DNA from: Tritrichomonas musculus
Lineage: Eukaryota > Parabasalia > Tritrichomonadida > Tritrichomonadidae
Direction: 5' to 3'
DNA length: 64,000 nucleotides
Assembly: GCA_039105265.1 (NCBI GenBank)
Contig: JAPFFF010000059.1
Coordinates: 62,001-126,000 of the forward strand
This document shows, piece by piece, positions 10,457 through 20,256 of this stretch. A model generated the notes under the pieces. That model had not been told where the DNA came from, ran no database searches, and saw only the letters and a program-made list of their open reading frames with translations. Each line of letters opens with the position of its first letter. Positions within the stretch are counted from its first letter, which is position 1. Both the position numbers and the translations under genes were made by a program.

Positions 10457-11329
10457 AGAGGGTGGTCAACCAATTACTCATAGATAGATACATTATTCAT
10501 TTATCTATGTCTATATTGAATAAGATCATGAATTTTTTAAATAATTAAAAATAACATTTAATTAATAAAAACAAAATTAATAAATATTTATATTTTAAAA
10601 GATTTCGAATCTACAAAAAATATAAAAAAATGCATATTTTAAATTTTTTTATTGATCGATAAGTCATTTGTAATGTCCTAATGATAAATATCCATAATAA
10701 ATTGTTTGATTTTTTTCAAGTTTTTATTTATGAATGGTCCAAATCATTATTTATCATATAAATTGTTTGCAAAATCTTGAGAAATTGGCAGATAGATTTC
10801 AAAAGCTATACCTATCATTTATAATATAAATAAGGATAAATATATATTATTATTTATTTTTTAATTTACAACTACCAATTTTGTTATATTTATAATTTAA
10901 AATGTATCAATTGTAAATTTTTTATTTCTCAATTAAACTGAAAATGCAACTTTTTAAATTAAAAATTTAAAATCTAATTTGAATATAAAAATTTGAGCTT
11001 GAAAATTATAGATAAAACAAAATTATATCTTATTCTATTATATATATATATATAGAAATAAAACCTAATAATAACCTATAATGTAATCATTGTAAGATAA
11101 TAACATAAATATCAATATAGATAAAATGATTTTAATTTTGAATGCATATTAAAATTTTGGTTATTCAATTAGAAAAAAATACAAATATATTATTGTTATT
11201 ATAGTAAATTATTAAATTTTTAGTTGCAAACATACTTAATTATGATAACAAAATATAATATTAAAACATAATTATTTTATGCTTAATAATTATGGAGTTT
11301 TATCTATAAAGAAAGGATGCCCACCCTCT
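10457..11329. mobile_element. 873-bp non-autonomous element, 8-bp TSD (hAT-like)
   Basis: The ends are inverted: AGAGGGTGGTCAACC at 10457 and, read from the other end, AGAGGGTGGGCATCC at 11329. Identical 8-bp direct repeats AAAAGAAT flank it (10449-10456 and 11330-11337). An 8-bp duplication fits hAT-type transposases. The interior is very AT-rich without ORFs, so it depends on a transposase elsewhere. Confidence 0.6.
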
Positions 11330-11348
11330 AAAAGAATTAATTATCAGC

Positions 11349-11694
11349 AGACCTCTGGACATCAAACGACCGTTTAATTTTTTATTTTTCACTCTTTGAT
11401 TGGAGAATTTTGATATTTTAATATAATAATTATATTATAATAATCTACAAATGAATGTGGATAAGAAAATAGTAATATTATAAACAAATATGAAGACAAT
11501 AAAAAATATGCTTTTCTAAAACGATCAAAATTCACCTTTTTGTACGCGAGTAAGGTCAAAATAAATCAACATTTTATCAAAATCTAGCGCCAGAATCTTT
11601 ATAATAATTTGATATTTTAATACATGCACAAATCTTGATCTATGTTTAGAATATTAGACTTTTTTAACAGAGATTGCGTCATGCTCAGAGGTCT
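11349..11694. mobile_element. 346-bp MITE, 8-bp TSD (hAT-like)
   Basis: Ends read AGACCTCTGGACAT and (reverse) AGACCTCTGAGCAT, with an exact 9-bp terminal match. They are flanked by the 8-bp direct repeat TTATCAGC (11341-11348 and 11695-11702). No ORF inside. It lies only 19 bp from the neighbouring 873-bp element, but its termini and duplication differ, so it is a separate insertion. Confidence 0.6.
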
Positions 11695-11702
11695 TTATCA
11701 GC

Positions 11703-13025
11703 AAATTGTTATAATAGTGAAAGGATCTAATTGAATGAAAAAGCAATATTCTTGTTGTTTCCAATCAATTTACGGAAGTAAGAATCGAACAAGATAAACT
11801 TAAAATTATCAATGAAAATATTTAAAAAAAAAAAATTGACATTCAGACAATTTTCTTGTTTGATGTTCAAGTAAATCATAATAATTTGATGAACGAAATT
11901 TTTTTTCACCTTTCTTCATGAAGAAAAATATATTTTGATTTTTTACATTTTTTCAAATAAGTCATAGAATTTTTGTTTCCAATATAAACAAGTTAAATGC
12001 TTATATAATTAAATATTAAATTAAAAATTATTATTAAAACAAATAATGAACAAGTTTAATAGATAAATATTGAGAGAAACATTTATATTGATAAATATTT
12101 TTGTTTACCAAAGTTTTCACTCTTATCGGGATTATCTCTCAAATTTCAATTAACAAAATCTTTTATAATAACTTTTGAATGATTCAATCATAAAAAGAAC
12201 GTTTATTTATAATTTTATAAACAAAAATTATTTTATCTTTTTTCTTGTTTTTATTTTATTGAACATTACAAAACAGCAACCAGTCACGATTTTACACTTT
12301 TATATGATGTTATTACCAAGACAATTATAAAAAACAACTTTTTTTCAAATCATCAGATACATTTATTTTTCCTCAAGAAATAAAGCCAAGTATCATATAT
12401 GTCAATACATTTTATTATCAAAAAAAAGATATTTACAGTTAAATCTTTTTATAAAACCTTTCATAGGAGGTTATCCAAGTTTTTTCACGAGTCTACCTTA
12501 TTCAACCACGTTTTTTAAGAAATGTATTCAAAATTACTAAAATTGAATAGAACATCCCTACGTACAATATACAGAAGTTTCTATAAAGAAATTTTCACTT
12601 CACAGCTTCCACTAGATAAAAAGTTTTTGTTGGCTGCTGAGCCTAAAAAAATGGGAATAAAACTCTATTTAAGCACAATATTTAATATCAAGTGTGGTAT
12701 ATTTTGTTCACACATGATAATATTATTATTATTCGAATTTGTTTTAAGTAAACATTGCTTAATATGGTCATCCAAATATTGAATATTATCAATAATTTTT
12801 TTTTTTTTTTTTCATAATTGTAAATGGTCTTTGCATAAAAATAAAATTCAGAATATTTCCTATATTCCCAAAACATGAAAGAAAAGGATTATTAGAATGC
12901 AATAAAACAAATCATTTTTTTATTAGACTTATCAAAAATTGAAAGGAAAAAATTGAATAAGTATTCAAAAAGTTTGAAATCCTAGTTCATCCTTAAATCT
13001 ATAAAAAAATTATATAAATTGGGAA
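11703..13025. other. AT-rich intergenic, no supported gene
   Basis: ORFs of 60-86 codons exist (for example 12522-12782) but show no domain, codon bias or start context to support them. An 18-base T run is at about 12797. Nothing else recognised up to the target duplication of the polymerase element. Confidence 0.35.
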
Positions 13026-13030
13026 TATCT

Positions 13031-13270
13031 AGTAGTAATATGTTGTGAAGTTTGCCGGTGAAATAGAATCGTTCAAAAATGAATCATAACTCCACGCCAG
13101 AAAATAATACATTTTCGAAATCACAGATGTCTTAATAAATGATATCAAAAGTGCTATCCTCTTTTACTTCATGTATTTCACCATCCGACAAAACGACTTT
13201 TATTAATTTTTCATAACTTTTCGGGTAATGTTAAAATTTATGTCAAAAATTTTTTATAATTTAATTTTTT
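13031..13270 (+). repeat. Left terminal inverted repeat (240 bp)
   Basis: Identical base for base to the reverse complement of 18529-18768. It ends in an A/T tract 14 bp before the polymerase ATG, so it must also hold that gene's promoter and, by analogy with protein-primed replicons, probably a replication origin (inference). Confidence 0.9.
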
Positions 13271-13283
13271 GTTTTTATTGTAA

Positions 13284-16200
13284 ATGGAATTAGAAAAGAC
13301 AACGACAAATAAATTAATTGAGTTATCAAATTTATTATATAACGAAAATTTAACAATTGATGATTGGATAAATGAATTTGATGATGAAAATAATTTACGT
13401 GAAGAATTAATTAATTCATTAGTTTCAGATATTATGGATAAAGGATATGATGGAGATAATAATTATAATTCTATGTATTGGTTTGTGAAAGGAATTAAGA
13501 CAATTCCTGATTTTCCAGGTGAACTAAAACAACCTATACGTTATGTAGAAACTGATGAATACATTAATAAACAACGAAAGCGTGAAGATGATGAATTATT
13601 TAAAGGATTAGATAAATTTAAAATTAAAGATTCAGTTGGTGATTATATCAGGGATAGATCACAAACTAATTTCAAAAATGAAGTTACTAAAGAAAGAATG
13701 ATACTTAAAACACGAAATGAAAATTATAAAAAGATGCTCATTGATTTGATTGAAAATAAACCATTATTGAGACCATTGGCTCCAATGGAAATGAAAGAAT
13801 TAAAGCCATATCATGTGAAATTATTTGAAGCTGAAAATGAGGAAGTTGTTGATTTCTTCGCTAAATGTGGAAGTGATTTTATAAGTAAAGATAGCAAATA
13901 TTTGACCATTAATGTACCAAATGATTATGAAGCAGCTGAGCGTTTATTACTTAGTCATAGATCTAAATTCAAAGCTGTGGAATTAAGAAATGGTAATAAT
14001 AAATCAATAAATGAGGATGAACAAAGACGTGAACCTATAGTTAATTATTATCTCAATCATTTCGGTACGTTGGATGAAATATTTAAATTTATTGAAGAGA
14101 TATTTAAACATGAACCTAAACCGTTTAAGTTTCAGTGTTTTCTTGGGGGTATATTTGAAACACCGATAAGACAAAATGATGAAGTTTTACGTTATGAATA
14201 TGCAAATAGACAGATAAATTCATATTTAACCACACGATATGGTGCAGGTATTCCCATTTTAATTCAATCATCAGCGGATTTAGAAAAAGTTAAATTTTAT
14301 ATCGAGTCATACCTTCACACTTATGAAACATCAACGTCTTCAGTTAAATTGACATTTGTGACATCAATTTTGGTGACAATTCACAAACTGGTAAGGATTA
14401 CTGGAAGACTTGATTTACCTAAGGATATATTGAATTCAAAGGAGATAATAGTTGATAATGTAGATGATCGTTTGTGTTGGTATCGTTCACTTGTGTGTTA
14501 CCTTCAACCAAAATATCGTGATGCCAAAAAATATAACATTAACAATAGAACAAATGCAGCACGTCGTTTATTGTGTGAAGAAAAAGGATATTCATATAAA
14601 ACGAATATTACGAATAAAGCCCTTAATTTCTTGAATAACTACAAAGGAACAACAATTGATGAAATTAAGGAATCAGCAAAACTTCACAAAATAAATGTGA
14701 ACATTTATGAATACATTAAACCTTACGTTTATGATTTATCAGATCAATTACACAACAATGATGACATGACAGAACCACTAAATGTTTTATTATATACAGA
14801 TTCAATGGGTGTTATTATGCACATTATGTATATCAAAAATGTTCCAAAATTAACTGGTTTATTTGTTTGTTCTAAATGTCACTCAAAAGTTTTCAAAGGC
14901 AAAATGGGGCATAAACGATGTTTAGAACATGAGAAAAAATGTGATGGAAAATTTCATAAGGAATTCACACCAGAGAAGGTATCGATGCCATACGTTCCAC
15001 ACATCCTTGATAGTCCAGTTTATGAGTATTGTTTAGCTCACGGTTTAAATTTTGAACCTTTACGTTTCTTTATAACATTTGATTTTGAAACAGTTGATGA
15101 AATAATTAATGAGCAAGTGACAAATTCAACAACAATTAATTCACATTTACTACCTATTTCTGTTAGTTGTAAATTTAATTCAAAAACAATAAACACCACT
15201 GAAAACTTCAATGTTAAAGATAATGGCGATGAATTTATCGGTAAATGGATTGAGTGCATGTTTGATAAAGCAAAGAGTATAGTTAATGATCAGATTGAAT
15301 TTTATAAAAACATGTTAAAAATTGATGATGAATATAAACTTAAAGCATTAGTGAGAAATTTATATACAGTCACTGTAATAGGTTATAATTCAGCACGATT
15401 TGACACAAATTTAATGAAACCATACCTTAACACTAAGGGTAAGTGGTATGTTGAAAATAAAGGTTTACTAGGTACGAGTTCATCAATGAAGCAATTAATA
15501 CTTTCACATAAAAATGGGTTACGTTTACGATTCATTGATGCTATGGGTTACATATCTGGCGGAACTTTGGTACAATTTGGGAAAGATTATGGTGGTGTTA
15601 ATAATTCAAATAAAGGTAAATTTCCTTATGAAGCCATTAATTCTAAAAATTACCTAGACATGCTTGCTGAATCAAAAGAGTTTGAACATGAAGCCTTTTA
15701 TTCTTCCTTAACTCAATCTAATTTACTCACTGATGAAGAATATGAAGAATATAAGGAAGATGCTAAAAGATTTAATTCACGATGGGAATATTTGATAAAT
15801 TACAATAACAATGATGTTGAAATGATGATAAAACCAATTAATAACTTGATAACTGATTGGTCAAAATTCGGAGTTGATATGTTAAGTAATATTTCACTTT
15901 CTAAATTATCAAGCAATGTTAAATATGCAAAGGCTTACAAAGATTTTAACCCAAATGAGGATTATATGATTATAAATGAAGTAAACACATTTAAACCTAC
16001 CATTTCATGGTGGACATACAAGTGTGAAAGTTATTATTGGCAGGATGAACAATTTAATAAAAAGAATCCAAAAAGAAAACAAAGAGATTTAGAAAAATGT
16101 GTTTCAGATGATGATTATAATGAATTCATGAAGATGTACAATGATGAACACATGGGTAAATGTCATCTCTGTGGTGAACATTTTACGTATGCAAACAAAC

Positions 16201-17990
16201 CAACGTTGGATAGGATTGATAATGAAAAAGGACATGAATTAAACAACTGTAAGCTTGCATGTGCTCAATGTAATTGTTTACGCAAACAATGTGATGATAA
16301 AGTGACTCGTTTGAGGATTCAATTGAAAAAATACTGTTTACTCAATGGTTTGCCTATGACTATATCAGATGAAAAAGAATATTATGATTTACGTGAAGGA
16401 ATAACTGGTGGTTTGTCAATGGTCATGCATCGATTGAATATAAAAGGAATTACATATATTAACAAATTCAGATATGACCCAGATATTAATAAAGTTATTT
16501 CGTACAATACCCCTTATTTAATGTCTCACATTATTGGTGTAGATTTTAACTCTTTATACCCTTCAGTATTTTCATCAAAGTATCATGAATTCAACCCTTA
16601 TCATGGTCATATCATGTACATGCCAGGATACGAAATAAATAGATATGAATGTTATGATGATGATGGAAAGAGAAATGAAAAAGTTTATAAAGCATGTTAT
16701 AATATAATACATTCCAAGTATAGATTTGAACCCAATCCTAAATTTATATTTAGAGCAAAAGTTGTTTTAGAATGTCCTATTGAAAAAATAAATGATTTCA
16801 TTAATTTCCCACCAGTATTTAGAAACTTTGACATTAAAAATGATGAAGAAACAATTGGATCATATATGTACAATTATGGTAAAAAGAACGGTATAACAGT
16901 GATTGATAAAACAACTAGAAAACTGACAATGGCAATAGACACAATGGGTCAATCATTCTCGTTTGGATGTTATTATCTATGGTTCCTTATTGATCATGGA
17001 CTAAAAGTCACTAATATCATCAATTTGACAACATACACAGCAACAAAAGCATTTGAGCCATTCGTTGAGGAATTTATGGGTAAACGTCAGGATATATTAG
17101 CAGGTAAAGTTCAAGGAAATGAAAAATTTTATAAAATTGCTATGAATGGATCATACGGTTATGATGGCTTAAATTCAGAAAAATACGATAAAATGAAAAT
17201 TTGTGATAGAAGCAAAACATTTCAAGCCATTGCATCTGATAGATATAAAGGTGGTGTTAAACTTAGTAATGAATCATGGCTTATTGAATACTCACCAAAA
17301 AACTATAGCTGCAAAACATGTATTCAAGAATCATTCTTTACACTCGATAATGCTAAATTTTGGTATTTAACATTCATTTATGACTTCATGTTTAAGTGTT
17401 TAGATTTGGATAAAATACATGTTACTTCTGGTGACACTGATTCAATTTATTTCGCAGTTGCCGGAGCCATGAATGAACCAAATGATCAAGGATTTAAACA
17501 CATCATTAAAGATAAAGAATTTTATAATAAACATATTTATAAATTTATGCCTGATCCATCAATAAACACCATTAGTGATGAAAAGAAGATATTAGGATGT
17601 TGTGTTGAAAAATATGGTGATAATCAAGTAGCATTATGTCCTAAATGTTACACAATATGGAATAACGCATTTATAGATGCGCAGGGCAAAGCCCATGACG
17701 GTATAACTAAATCTTTAAAGCTTAAAGGTGTGTCGAAAAAGACCAACACTATTGAATCATCAGATTACAAAGATATATTAGACAATAATGGAATTAAAAG
17801 AGGTGTTAATATAAATTTACAAATGAAACAAATAATTAATGAAGACGGTACAAAATCATCAATCATGTCTAAGATAACAACAAACAAGAATGCCCTCACC
17901 GGATTCCATAACAAAATGGTAGTATTAATGAATCAGTCATGTTGTCCATTTATAAAAGGATTAAGCGCGAAAGATTATATTATAATTTAA
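13284..17990 (+). CDS. Protein-primed family B DNA polymerase with internal HNH motif
   Basis: 1568 aa, starting at the first ATG after the TIR. Residues 1-390 are a unique N-terminal region. At about 395-440 is DDRLCWYRSL...NNRTNAARRLL; at about 530-560 a zinc-binding CSKC...C...C motif. Exonuclease motif I (FITFDFETVD) is near 596. Polymerase motif A is GVDFNSLYPS (about 1084), motif B KIAMNGSYGY (about 1285), motif C SGDTDSIYF (about 1384). At 960-1003, between exonuclease and polymerase, is an HNH-type sequence: CHLCGEHF...TLDRIDNEKGH...C..CN. A second CPKC-type site is near 1450. The motif set is that of DNA_pol_B_2 (protein-primed) enzymes of Mavericks, linear plasmids and some viruses. 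All catalytic Asp residues are present, so the enzyme is probably active. The stop is within TAAA, the trichomonad poly(A) signal. Confidence 0.9.
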   Translation: MELEKTTTNKLIELSNLLYNENLTIDDWINEFDDENNLREELINSLVSDIMDKGYDGDNNYNSMYWFVKGIKTIPDFPGELKQPIRYVETDEYINKQRKREDDELFKGLDKFKIKDSVGDYIRDRSQTNFKNEVTKERMILKTRNENYKKMLIDLIENKPLLRPLAPMEMKELKPYHVKLFEAENEEVVDFFAKCGSDFISKDSKYLTINVPNDYEAAERLLLSHRSKFKAVELRNGNNKSINEDEQRREPIVNYYLNHFGTLDEIFKFIEEIFKHEPKPFKFQCFLGGIFETPIRQNDEVLRYEYANRQINSYLTTRYGAGIPILIQSSADLEKVKFYIESYLHTYETSTSSVKLTFVTSILVTIHKLVRITGRLDLPKDILNSKEIIVDNVDDRLCWYRSLVCYLQPKYRDAKKYNINNRTNAARRLLCEEKGYSYKTNITNKALNFLNNYKGTTIDEIKESAKLHKINVNIYEYIKPYVYDLSDQLHNNDDMTEPLNVLLYTDSMGVIMHIMYIKNVPKLTGLFVCSKCHSKVFKGKMGHKRCLEHEKKCDGKFHKEFTPEKVSMPYVPHILDSPVYEYCLAHGLNFEPLRFFITFDFETVDEIINEQVTNSTTINSHLLPISVSCKFNSKTINTTENFNVKDNGDEFIGKWIECMFDKAKSIVNDQIEFYKNMLKIDDEYKLKALVRNLYTVTVIGYNSARFDTNLMKPYLNTKGKWYVENKGLLGTSSSMKQLILSHKNGLRLRFIDAMGYISGGTLVQFGKDYGGVNNSNKGKFPYEAINSKNYLDMLAESKEFEHEAFYSSLTQSNLLTDEEYEEYKEDAKRFNSRWEYLINYNNNDVEMMIKPINNLITDWSKFGVDMLSNISLSKLSSNVKYAKAYKDFNPNEDYMIINEVNTFKPTISWWTYKCESYYWQDEQFNKKNPKRKQRDLEKCVSDDDYNEFMKMYNDEHMGKCHLCGEHFTYANKPTLDRIDNEKGHELNNCKLACAQCNCLRKQCDDKVTRLRIQLKKYCLLNGLPMTISDEKEYYDLREGITGGLSMVMHRLNIKGITYINKFRYDPDINKVISYNTPYLMSHIIGVDFNSLYPSVFSSKYHEFNPYHGHIMYMPGYEINRYECYDDDGKRNEKVYKACYNIIHSKYRFEPNPKFIFRAKVVLECPIEKINDFINFPPVFRNFDIKNDEETIGSYMYNYGKKNGITVIDKTTRKLTMAIDTMGQSFSFGCYYLWFLIDHGLKVTNIINLTTYTATKAFEPFVEEFMGKRQDILAGKVQGNEKFYKIAMNGSYGYDGLNSEKYDKMKICDRSKTFQAIASDRYKGGVKLSNESWLIEYSPKNYSCKTCIQESFFTLDNAKFWYLTFIYDFMFKCLDLDKIHVTSGDTDSIYFAVAGAMNEPNDQGFKHIIKDKEFYNKHIYKFMPDPSINTISDEKKILGCCVEKYGDNQVALCPKCYTIWNNAFIDAQGKAHDGITKSLKLKGVSKKTNTIESSDYKDILDNNGIKRGVNINLQMKQIINEDGTKSSIMSKITTNKNALTGFHNKMVVLMNQSCCPFIKGLSAKDYIII

Positions 17991-17999
17991 ATTAAATCA

Positions 18000-18227
18000 T
18001 TTAACAAAAACACTAACTTAATATTGTGAATGATAAATTTATTTTTATCATGATATATAACATAAACTAAGTATAAATATAATCATAATCGTAAACATGA
18101 ATAATATTAATATAATCATAATCATAAACATGAACAATTTTGAATAATTAAGTAAAAATAATTAATATTAAACATTAATAATCAATATTAAGCATTAATA
18201 ATTAATAGTAAATATTAATAAATAACA
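18000..18227. repeat. Low-complexity ATTAA/AATATTAAT tract
   Basis: Between the two convergent element genes lies simple-sequence DNA made of AATAATATTAATATAATCAT-like units. No gene visible; it probably contains both 3' ends. Confidence 0.45.
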
Positions 18228-18512
18228 TTAAATACTCTTAATATTATTCATTAATTCTTGAATCTTCCCCCTTTCATCATCTGTCATTTTTCCTTTCACA
18301 TGTTTGTAATAATATTTTTCATACGAAATTTTTCCATTTCTTCTTACAAAATGATAACCATTAACTTTAACAAGTGCATTTAATACCCTGACGTCTAATT
18401 TATCACATTCATTCTCATATCTCAACATTTTCCTCAAAACTTTTATATCACCATCATCAATAAGTTTTTTTATTAATTCCAATGTAGAAACCAAGCCATT
18501 AATATTTGACAT
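18228..18512 (-). CDS. Small element-encoded protein (94 aa), unknown
   Basis: An ATG at 18512, 17 bp inside the right TIR, gives 94 aa rich in Lys, Asp and Glu and predicted mostly helical (LIKKLIDDGDIKVLRKML). It is the only other ORF of the element, and because the TIRs are identical it would share its promoter with the polymerase. Family not recognised. A terminal protein for primed replication, a DNA-binding accessory or a regulator are all possible, with no direct evidence for any. Confidence 0.6.
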   Translation of the reverse strand: MSNINGLVSTLELIKKLIDDGDIKVLRKMLRYENECDKLDVRVLNALVKVNGYHFVRRNGKISYEKYYYKHVKGKMTDDERGKIQELMNNIKSI

Positions 18513-18528
18513 TTATTTATAAACAATA

Positions 18529-18768
18529 AAAAAATTAAATTATAAAAAATTTTTGACATAAATTTTAACATTACCCGAAAAGTTATGAAAAATTAATAAA
18601 AGTCGTTTTGTCGGATGGTGAAATACATGAAGTAAAAGAGGATAGCACTTTTGATATCATTTATTAAGACATCTGTGATTTCGAAAATGTATTATTTTCT
18701 GGCGTGGAGTTATGATTCATTTTTGAACGATTCTATTTCACCGGCAAACTTCACAACATATTACTACT
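18529..18768 (-). repeat. Right terminal inverted repeat (240 bp)
   Basis: Perfect inverted copy of 13031-13270; followed by the TATCT target duplication at 18769-18773. Confidence 0.9.
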
Positions 18769-18773
18769 TATCT

Positions 18774-19548
18774 TTTTATTCTGCCCCACTTTTTCAATAA
18801 ATGCCTTGTTTTGGATATATGAAAAAGGCACTATTTTCAATATTTACTTATGCATTATTATTCTACTCATGATAATATGAAAAATATATCAATTTCATAT
18901 TTGGCTAAAATTTCTACCTTTTTTTTTCGAGTCACCTTCCATCGTGAAAAAATTGAATGAGCTTAACCTGGATAATGACCTATGACGATCATGATTTTAA
19001 CCATATAAAATTCGTAATAATTTGGTTTTTGATTATTATCATATGCATTTTTTTTTAATAAACAATAATGCAAATTAATCAATTATTTAATAACTACATA
19101 TTAATAATAAAATGTAGATTTTAATTTATTTAAAATGAATATTATTTTATCTTTTTTTATTAAGATAAAATTATATTATTTTATTATCCTTTGAAAAAGT
19201 GGGTAGAAAAATACGATAACCCTATAAATTGTTCCCTGCCTATAATTCTAAATTGCTTGTTTTGTAACAATAAAAAAAAAAAAAAATGAAAAACATACCG
19301 TGGGCTTACATAGAATCAATAAAAATTATTCTAAACAGCCATTATTAAAACGATTAAAAAATATTCAAAAAATTGAGAGGTAAATCTCGGAAAAAAAGCA
19401 TTTTATGATCTACCGAAAATTTTAAAGAAATACTCAATTGTAAATTTCTTAATGAAATACCATTTTGCAACCATATAATTTGAATACAAAAAAGAAAATT
19501 TGACAGTATTCATGAAATGTTATATAAAAAAATCATTTTTTAAGAAAA
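18774..19548. other. AT-rich intergenic
   Basis: No gene. An inverted pair CCCACTTTTTCAA (about 18785) and TTGAAAAAGTGGG (about 19190) could be the ends of a decayed element, but no target duplication is found. A TCATT initiator-like motif lies about 14-18 bases before the next ATG. Confidence 0.35.
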
Positions 19549-20175
19549 ATGTCTGAGGAAGAGCAAGATTTTATAGATGATGAAGTTGAAATTGGTGATC
19601 CAACTCCCGAAATAGAAAATGATCCTACTCCTCCTCCTCTTCCTCCTGGAATTATAACTACGGGCCGTCTTCAAATGGATTTTGAAGAAGCTCAAAAAGC
19701 AGGTGGAGAACAAGGATATACAATTGAATTGATTAATAATGATTACGAACTATGGAGCATAAAGTTTCATAAATTTGATGGCCTTCCAATTTACAACGAT
19801 ATGCAAGAATATAAAAGGAAATACGGTCGAGATTACCTTGAACTCATATTTACTTTTCCCCCAAACTATCCCAACATTGCTCCTTTTGTCCGTGTTCATC
19901 GACCTCGATTTGTTATGTATACAGGACATGTTACAATTGGTGGCTCAATTTGCATGGGGTCATTAACTTTCAAAGGATGGACTCCGACTCGTACCATCAG
20001 TTCCTTGATTTCAGAAGTTTTTGCATTAATGATGTCTGGAGAGGCAGGTGACAAACCTCCAAAACTCGACCTCTCGACTGATGAGCCTTATGATCTCCCA
20101 GGAGCTATTGATGGATTTCGTAGATCAGCTGAAAAGCATAAATGGGAAATACCAAATTGGACTCCAACTAAATAA
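19549..20175 (+). CDS. UBE2Q-type ubiquitin-conjugating enzyme (E2)
   Basis: 208 aa from an ATG preceded by an initiator-like TCATT. Residues 1-35 are acidic and proline-rich (DPTPPPLPPG); 36-200 form a UBC fold with the PPNYPN proline turn at 104-109. The active-site cysteine is C135 in GGSICMGSL, followed by GWTPTRTISSLISEV. The usual HPN triad before the cysteine is absent; GGxxCMxxLT...GW is the signature of the non-canonical UBE2Q group. It would accept ubiquitin from an E1 and pass it on in cytosol or nucleus. TAAA overlaps the stop. The family call is strong; UBE2Q subgroup is by motif only. Confidence 0.85.
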   Translation: MSEEEQDFIDDEVEIGDPTPEIENDPTPPPLPPGIITTGRLQMDFEEAQKAGGEQGYTIELINNDYELWSIKFHKFDGLPIYNDMQEYKRKYGRDYLELIFTFPPNYPNIAPFVRVHRPRFVMYTGHVTIGGSICMGSLTFKGWTPTRTISSLISEVFALMMSGEAGDKPPKLDLSTDEPYDLPGAIDGFRRSAEKHKWEIPNWTPTK

Positions 20176-20256
20176 AAAATTTTCAATATAATATTTTTTT
20201 ATGTATTTATGCATATTTTGGAAAAGATTTGATATTTATTGATGTATTTATTTTAA

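Larger units (their letters stand above)
13031..18768. mobile_element. Minimal Maverick/Polinton-like element (protein-primed polymerase only)
   Basis: A complete 5738-bp element: perfect 240-bp terminal inverted repeats (13031-13270 and 18529-18768) beginning AGTAGTAATATGTTGTGAAG, flanked by the 5-bp direct repeat TATCT (13026-13030 and 18769-18773). Cargo is one family B DNA polymerase (13284-17990, plus) and one 94-aa ORF (18228-18512, minus), transcribed toward each other from the inner edges of the repeats. Known Mavericks/Polintons are 15-30 kb and also carry an integrase, an ATPase, a protease and capsid genes; none is here. Intact TIRs and TSD indicate a recent insertion as a unit. 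It could be a Maverick-derived miniature or an integrated linear plasmid with protein-primed replication. Confidence 0.85.

Noticed and set aside
11030-11060. TATATA and A/T simple repeats as candidate origins or CRISPR-like arrays
   Set aside because: They are simple-sequence DNA without regularly spaced identical repeats; no CRISPR array or origin signature anywhere in the window.
12522-12782. 86-aa plus-strand ORF
   Set aside because: No homology pattern, no promoter-like context, composition as expected by chance in AT-rich DNA.
18785-19200. Inverted CCCACTTTTTCAA pair as a possible element
   Set aside because: Matching ends exist but no target duplication was found and the ends are short; not called as a mobile element.
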